NCBI GenBank assembly: GCA_016791105.1 | Contig: JAEUNM010000118.1 | Location: 62,001-126,000, forward strand | Direction: 5' to 3' | From: Rhodocyclaceae bacterium | Lineage (GTDB): Bacteria > Pseudomonadota > Gammaproteobacteria > Burkholderiales > Rhodocyclaceae | DNA: 64,000 bases | Shown: positions 61,900 through 64,000 of the stretch, in pieces | How the letters are laid out: every line of letters starts with the position of its first letter | How positions within the stretch are numbered: position 1 is the stretch's first letter | Translations under genes and position numbers: made by a program | Notes under the pieces: model-generated | What the model was told of the DNA's origin: nothing | Seen by the model: only the letters and a program-made list of their open reading frames with translations | The model's database searches: none

Positions 61900-64000
61900 T
61901 TACTGGGTTACGCGGTCGAGCAATGCCAGCAGGCGTGCGTATATTTCAGTGGGTTGCGCCGGCTTGGCCAGAAAATCGTCCATGCCGGCATCCAGGCAGG
62001 CCTGCCGGTCTTCCGCGAAGGCATTGGCCGACATGCCAAGTATCGGCAAGGTTTCGCGGCCCGTCAGCGCGCGTATGCGGCGCGTGGCTTCGATTCCGTC
62101 CATGACCGGCATGCGCACGTCCATCAGCACGGCGTCGTAAGTTCCCGCCTCGACCCGTGCAATGGCTTCCACCCCATTTTCCGCGCAATCGACCGCCAGG
62201 CCCAGCACGCCCAGTACCTCCAGCGCCACGACGCGGTTGACCGGCTCGTCCTCCACCAGCAACAAGCGCGGGCGGCGTTGGGCCAGTTCCGCCTCCGCAG
62301 CGCCGGCATGCGTAACCGCCGCGTCCTGCTGCACGGCCACACCTGGCGCGAGGCGTACGTCGAACCAGAAGCGGTTGCCCTGCCCGGGCACGCAGTCGGC
62401 CCCGGCACTGCCCCCCATCAAGACTGCCAGGCGACGCGAAATCACCAGACTGAGGCCTCTGCCGCCGTGGCTTTGCGCCAGTTCCGGGTTGCCCTGGGCG
62501 AAGGCCTCCGCCAGACGCGCCATATCCGCTGGCGCAACGCTGCGGCCGCTATCCGCCACTTCAAAGCGCAGCAGTACCTGACCATCCTCTTGCGCCAGCA
62601 GGCGCGCTGCCAGGCTGACCGGGCCCGGCTCGGCAAATTTCACGGCATTGGCGGTCAGATTGAGCAACGCTTGTGCGAGCCTTCGTCGATCGCCGTGCAG
62701 TACTTCCGGCGCAGACGCATAGTCTGTAATGATCTCGATCTGGTTGGCCTCGGCCAGGGCGCGCAGTGCGGAGCGAACTTCGTTGAACAGCAGCGCGGTC
62801 GGAAAATCTTCCATGTGCATTTCAAGGCAATTCGCCTCGATGCGCGCGAGATCCAGCACATCATTCACGATGCCCAGCACGTTGCGGCCGGAGTCGTCGA
62901 TCTGGTCCGCCAGGATTTGCTGTTCAGCGCTCAAACCGCCGCGCGGCAGCAAATGCGTAAGACCGATGATGGCATTGAGCGGAGTCCGGATTTCGTGACT
63001 CATGGCGGCCAAGAAAGCGCATTTGGCCTGGTTTTCGGCTTCGGCCTTAAGCTTGGCCTGCAGGGCTTGTTCGAGCTGCAGGTGTTCCGTGCGGTCGCGC
63101 AGCCAGATGGTGGAAATGCCCGCCTCCCCTTCACCGCTGTGGGTGCAGGACATTTGCGCGAATAGCCGCCGGCCGTCCCGCCGCAACAGGTCGACGAGCA
63201 GGAAATCCTGGGCATTGTTCTGGGGCGTGGGCCAGGCGGCAGGTAGCAAGGCGTTCAACTGCAGGCCCAGCGCGTCCTCCGCGGAAAGCCCGAAAAGCTC
63301 GGCGGCCGCAGCGTTGAACAACACGATTTCGCCCCGCCTATCGACGCTGATGATGGCATCGGACGCCTGTTCGACGATTTCACTCACCCGTTCTTCGCTC
63401 AAGCGGCGCCAGTGCTCGCGCTCGGCACGCAATTGCTGGTCACTCTGGCGCTTCAAGCGCAACACCGTGCCTATACGCGCCTGCAACACCGCCGGCGAAT
63501 ACGGCTTGCTGATGAAATCCGTGCCGCCCGCGGCCAAGGCGCGCGCCTCGTGCTCGGGATCGGAATAGCGCGTCACGAATATCACCGGCACATGGGCGAA
63601 GTCGGCCTCCGCCTGCAAGCGCCGGCAAACTTCTATGCCGTCCATGCCCGGCATCTGGATGTCCAGCAGCACCAGATCGGGACGCCGTTCGAGCGCCAGC
63701 CGCAGGGCCTGTTCGCCGTTGGTGGCGAAGGTGAAACGCGCGTCCAGATTTTTCAGCGCGGCATATAGAACCTGGATGGAGGCCGTATCGTCGTCGACGA
63801 TCAATATGCTGGGCGCGCCGCCCGCCACCACGGCAGCCGCCGTGCTCTGCATGCGTCCCGCTGCGTTCAGCAAGGCGCGCACACGTTCCACCAAAGCTTC
63901 GCCGGCATAAGGTTTGCGCACGAAATCGGCCGCGCCCAGCGCACGCGCGGCGGCTTCGGTCGAAGCATCGTGAAAGGCGCTGGCGATGATGACCGGCACT
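61900..64000 (-). CDS. hybrid histidine kinase with several receiver domains (5' end outside window)
   Basis: The visible 700 residues contain the end of a receiver (DFVRKPYAGEALVERV) and a complete receiver (ILIVDDDTASIQVL, LVLLDIQMPGMDG). A PAS domain (SDAIISVDRRGEIVLFNAAA), a histidine kinase and a C-terminal receiver (LLVEDEPVN, DAVLMDVRMPVMDG) follow. The H box FLAAMSHEIRTPLNAIIG is normal. The ATP boxes read DSGRSVAP and GGRGLSLVIS instead of the usual DxGxGI and GTGLGLAI, so ATP binding may be weak. The N terminus continues beyond the right edge. Confidence 0.92.
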   Translation of the reverse strand, partial: VPVIIASAFHDASTEAAARALGAADFVRKPYAGEALVERVRALLNAAGRMQSTAAAVVAGGAPSILIVDDDTASIQVLYAALKNLDARFTFATNGEQALRLALERRPDLVLLDIQMPGMDGIEVCRRLQAEADFAHVPVIFVTRYSDPEHEARALAAGGTDFISKPYSPAVLQARIGTVLRLKRQSDQQLRAEREHWRRLSEERVSEIVEQASDAIISVDRRGEIVLFNAAAAELFGLSAEDALGLQLNALLPAAWPTPQNNAQDFLLVDLLRRDGRRLFAQMSCTHSGEGEAGISTIWLRDRTEHLQLEQALQAKLKAEAENQAKCAFLAAMSHEIRTPLNAIIGLTHLLPRGGLSAEQQILADQIDDSGRNVLGIVNDVLDLARIEANCLEMHMEDFPTALLFNEVRSALRALAEANQIEIITDYASAPEVLHGDRRRLAQALLNLTANAVKFAEPGPVSLAARLLAQEDGQVLLRFEVADSGRSVAPADMARLAEAFAQGNPELAQSHGGRGLSLVISRRLAVLMGGSAGADCVPGQGNRFWFDVRLAPGVAVQQDAAVTHAGAAEAELAQRRPRLLLVEDEPVNRVVALEVLGVLGLAVDCAENGVEAIARVEAGTYDAVLMDVRMPVMDGIEATRRIRALTGRETLPILGMSANAFAEDRQACLDAGMDDFLAKPAQPTEIYARLLALLDRVTQ

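Overview
The window is GC-rich, densely coded bacterial chromosome. Gene content and order point to a betaproteobacterium, most likely of the order Burkholderiales. The markers are uvrC-pgsA followed by tRNA-Gly/Cys/Leu; the run rpoE-rseA-rseB-rseC, lepA-lepB-DUF4845-rnc-era-recO-pdxJ-acpS-nagZ; the run yceD-rpmF-plsX-fabH-fabD-fabG-acpP-fabF; and a glycolate oxidase operon. No genus can be named from the sequence alone. Both ends cut genes: an amidohydrolase on the left and a hybrid histidine kinase on the right.

Region 1 (1-20 kb) is mixed. It holds an 8-oxoguanine-deaminase-like amidohydrolase, a very large CheB-CheR-PAS-kinase-receiver fusion, a small unknown protein, an EEP-fold hydrolase, a membrane/repeat protein, polyphosphate kinase, a lipoprotein, an SNase-like secreted protein lacking key arginines, an ArsC-like reductase overlapping an Hsp33 with unusual cysteines, a spermidine-synthase-like protein, a large class A penicillin-binding-protein-like enzyme, and an M20 peptidase.

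Region 2 (20-27 kb) is a glycolate oxidation operon: a FadR-type regulator with a visible promoter and operator, glcD, an unlisted 41-residue membrane peptide, glcE and glcF. Ferredoxin-NADP reductase, a pirin and a small membrane protein follow.

Region 3 (27.2-29.7 kb) is an accessory patch. It has a winged-helix/nucleotidyltransferase gene pair behind two concentric inverted repeats, a YoeB-type toxin whose catalytic histidine is replaced and whose antitoxin is broken, and a 17-copy heptanucleotide repeat. A second toxin-antitoxin pair lies at 35.6-36.2 kb beside tRNA-Arg(CCT).

Region 4 (29.7-58 kb) is core housekeeping, mostly on the minus strand: purL, an MFS transporter, tRNAs, pgsA, uvrC, nagZ, acpS, pdxJ, recO, era, rnc, lepB, lepA, the sigma-E operon, nadB on the plus strand, and the fatty-acid/phospholipid cluster. 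An intrinsic terminator sits only 8 nt before lepA. The mucD/degP protease often found after rseC in this arrangement is absent.

Region 5 (58-64 kb) carries maf/yceF, an uncharacterised membrane protein linked to an M15 peptidase, an RsmI-like methyltransferase, and the 3' part of a multi-receiver histidine kinase. No insertion sequence, prophage, CRISPR array or rRNA was found.
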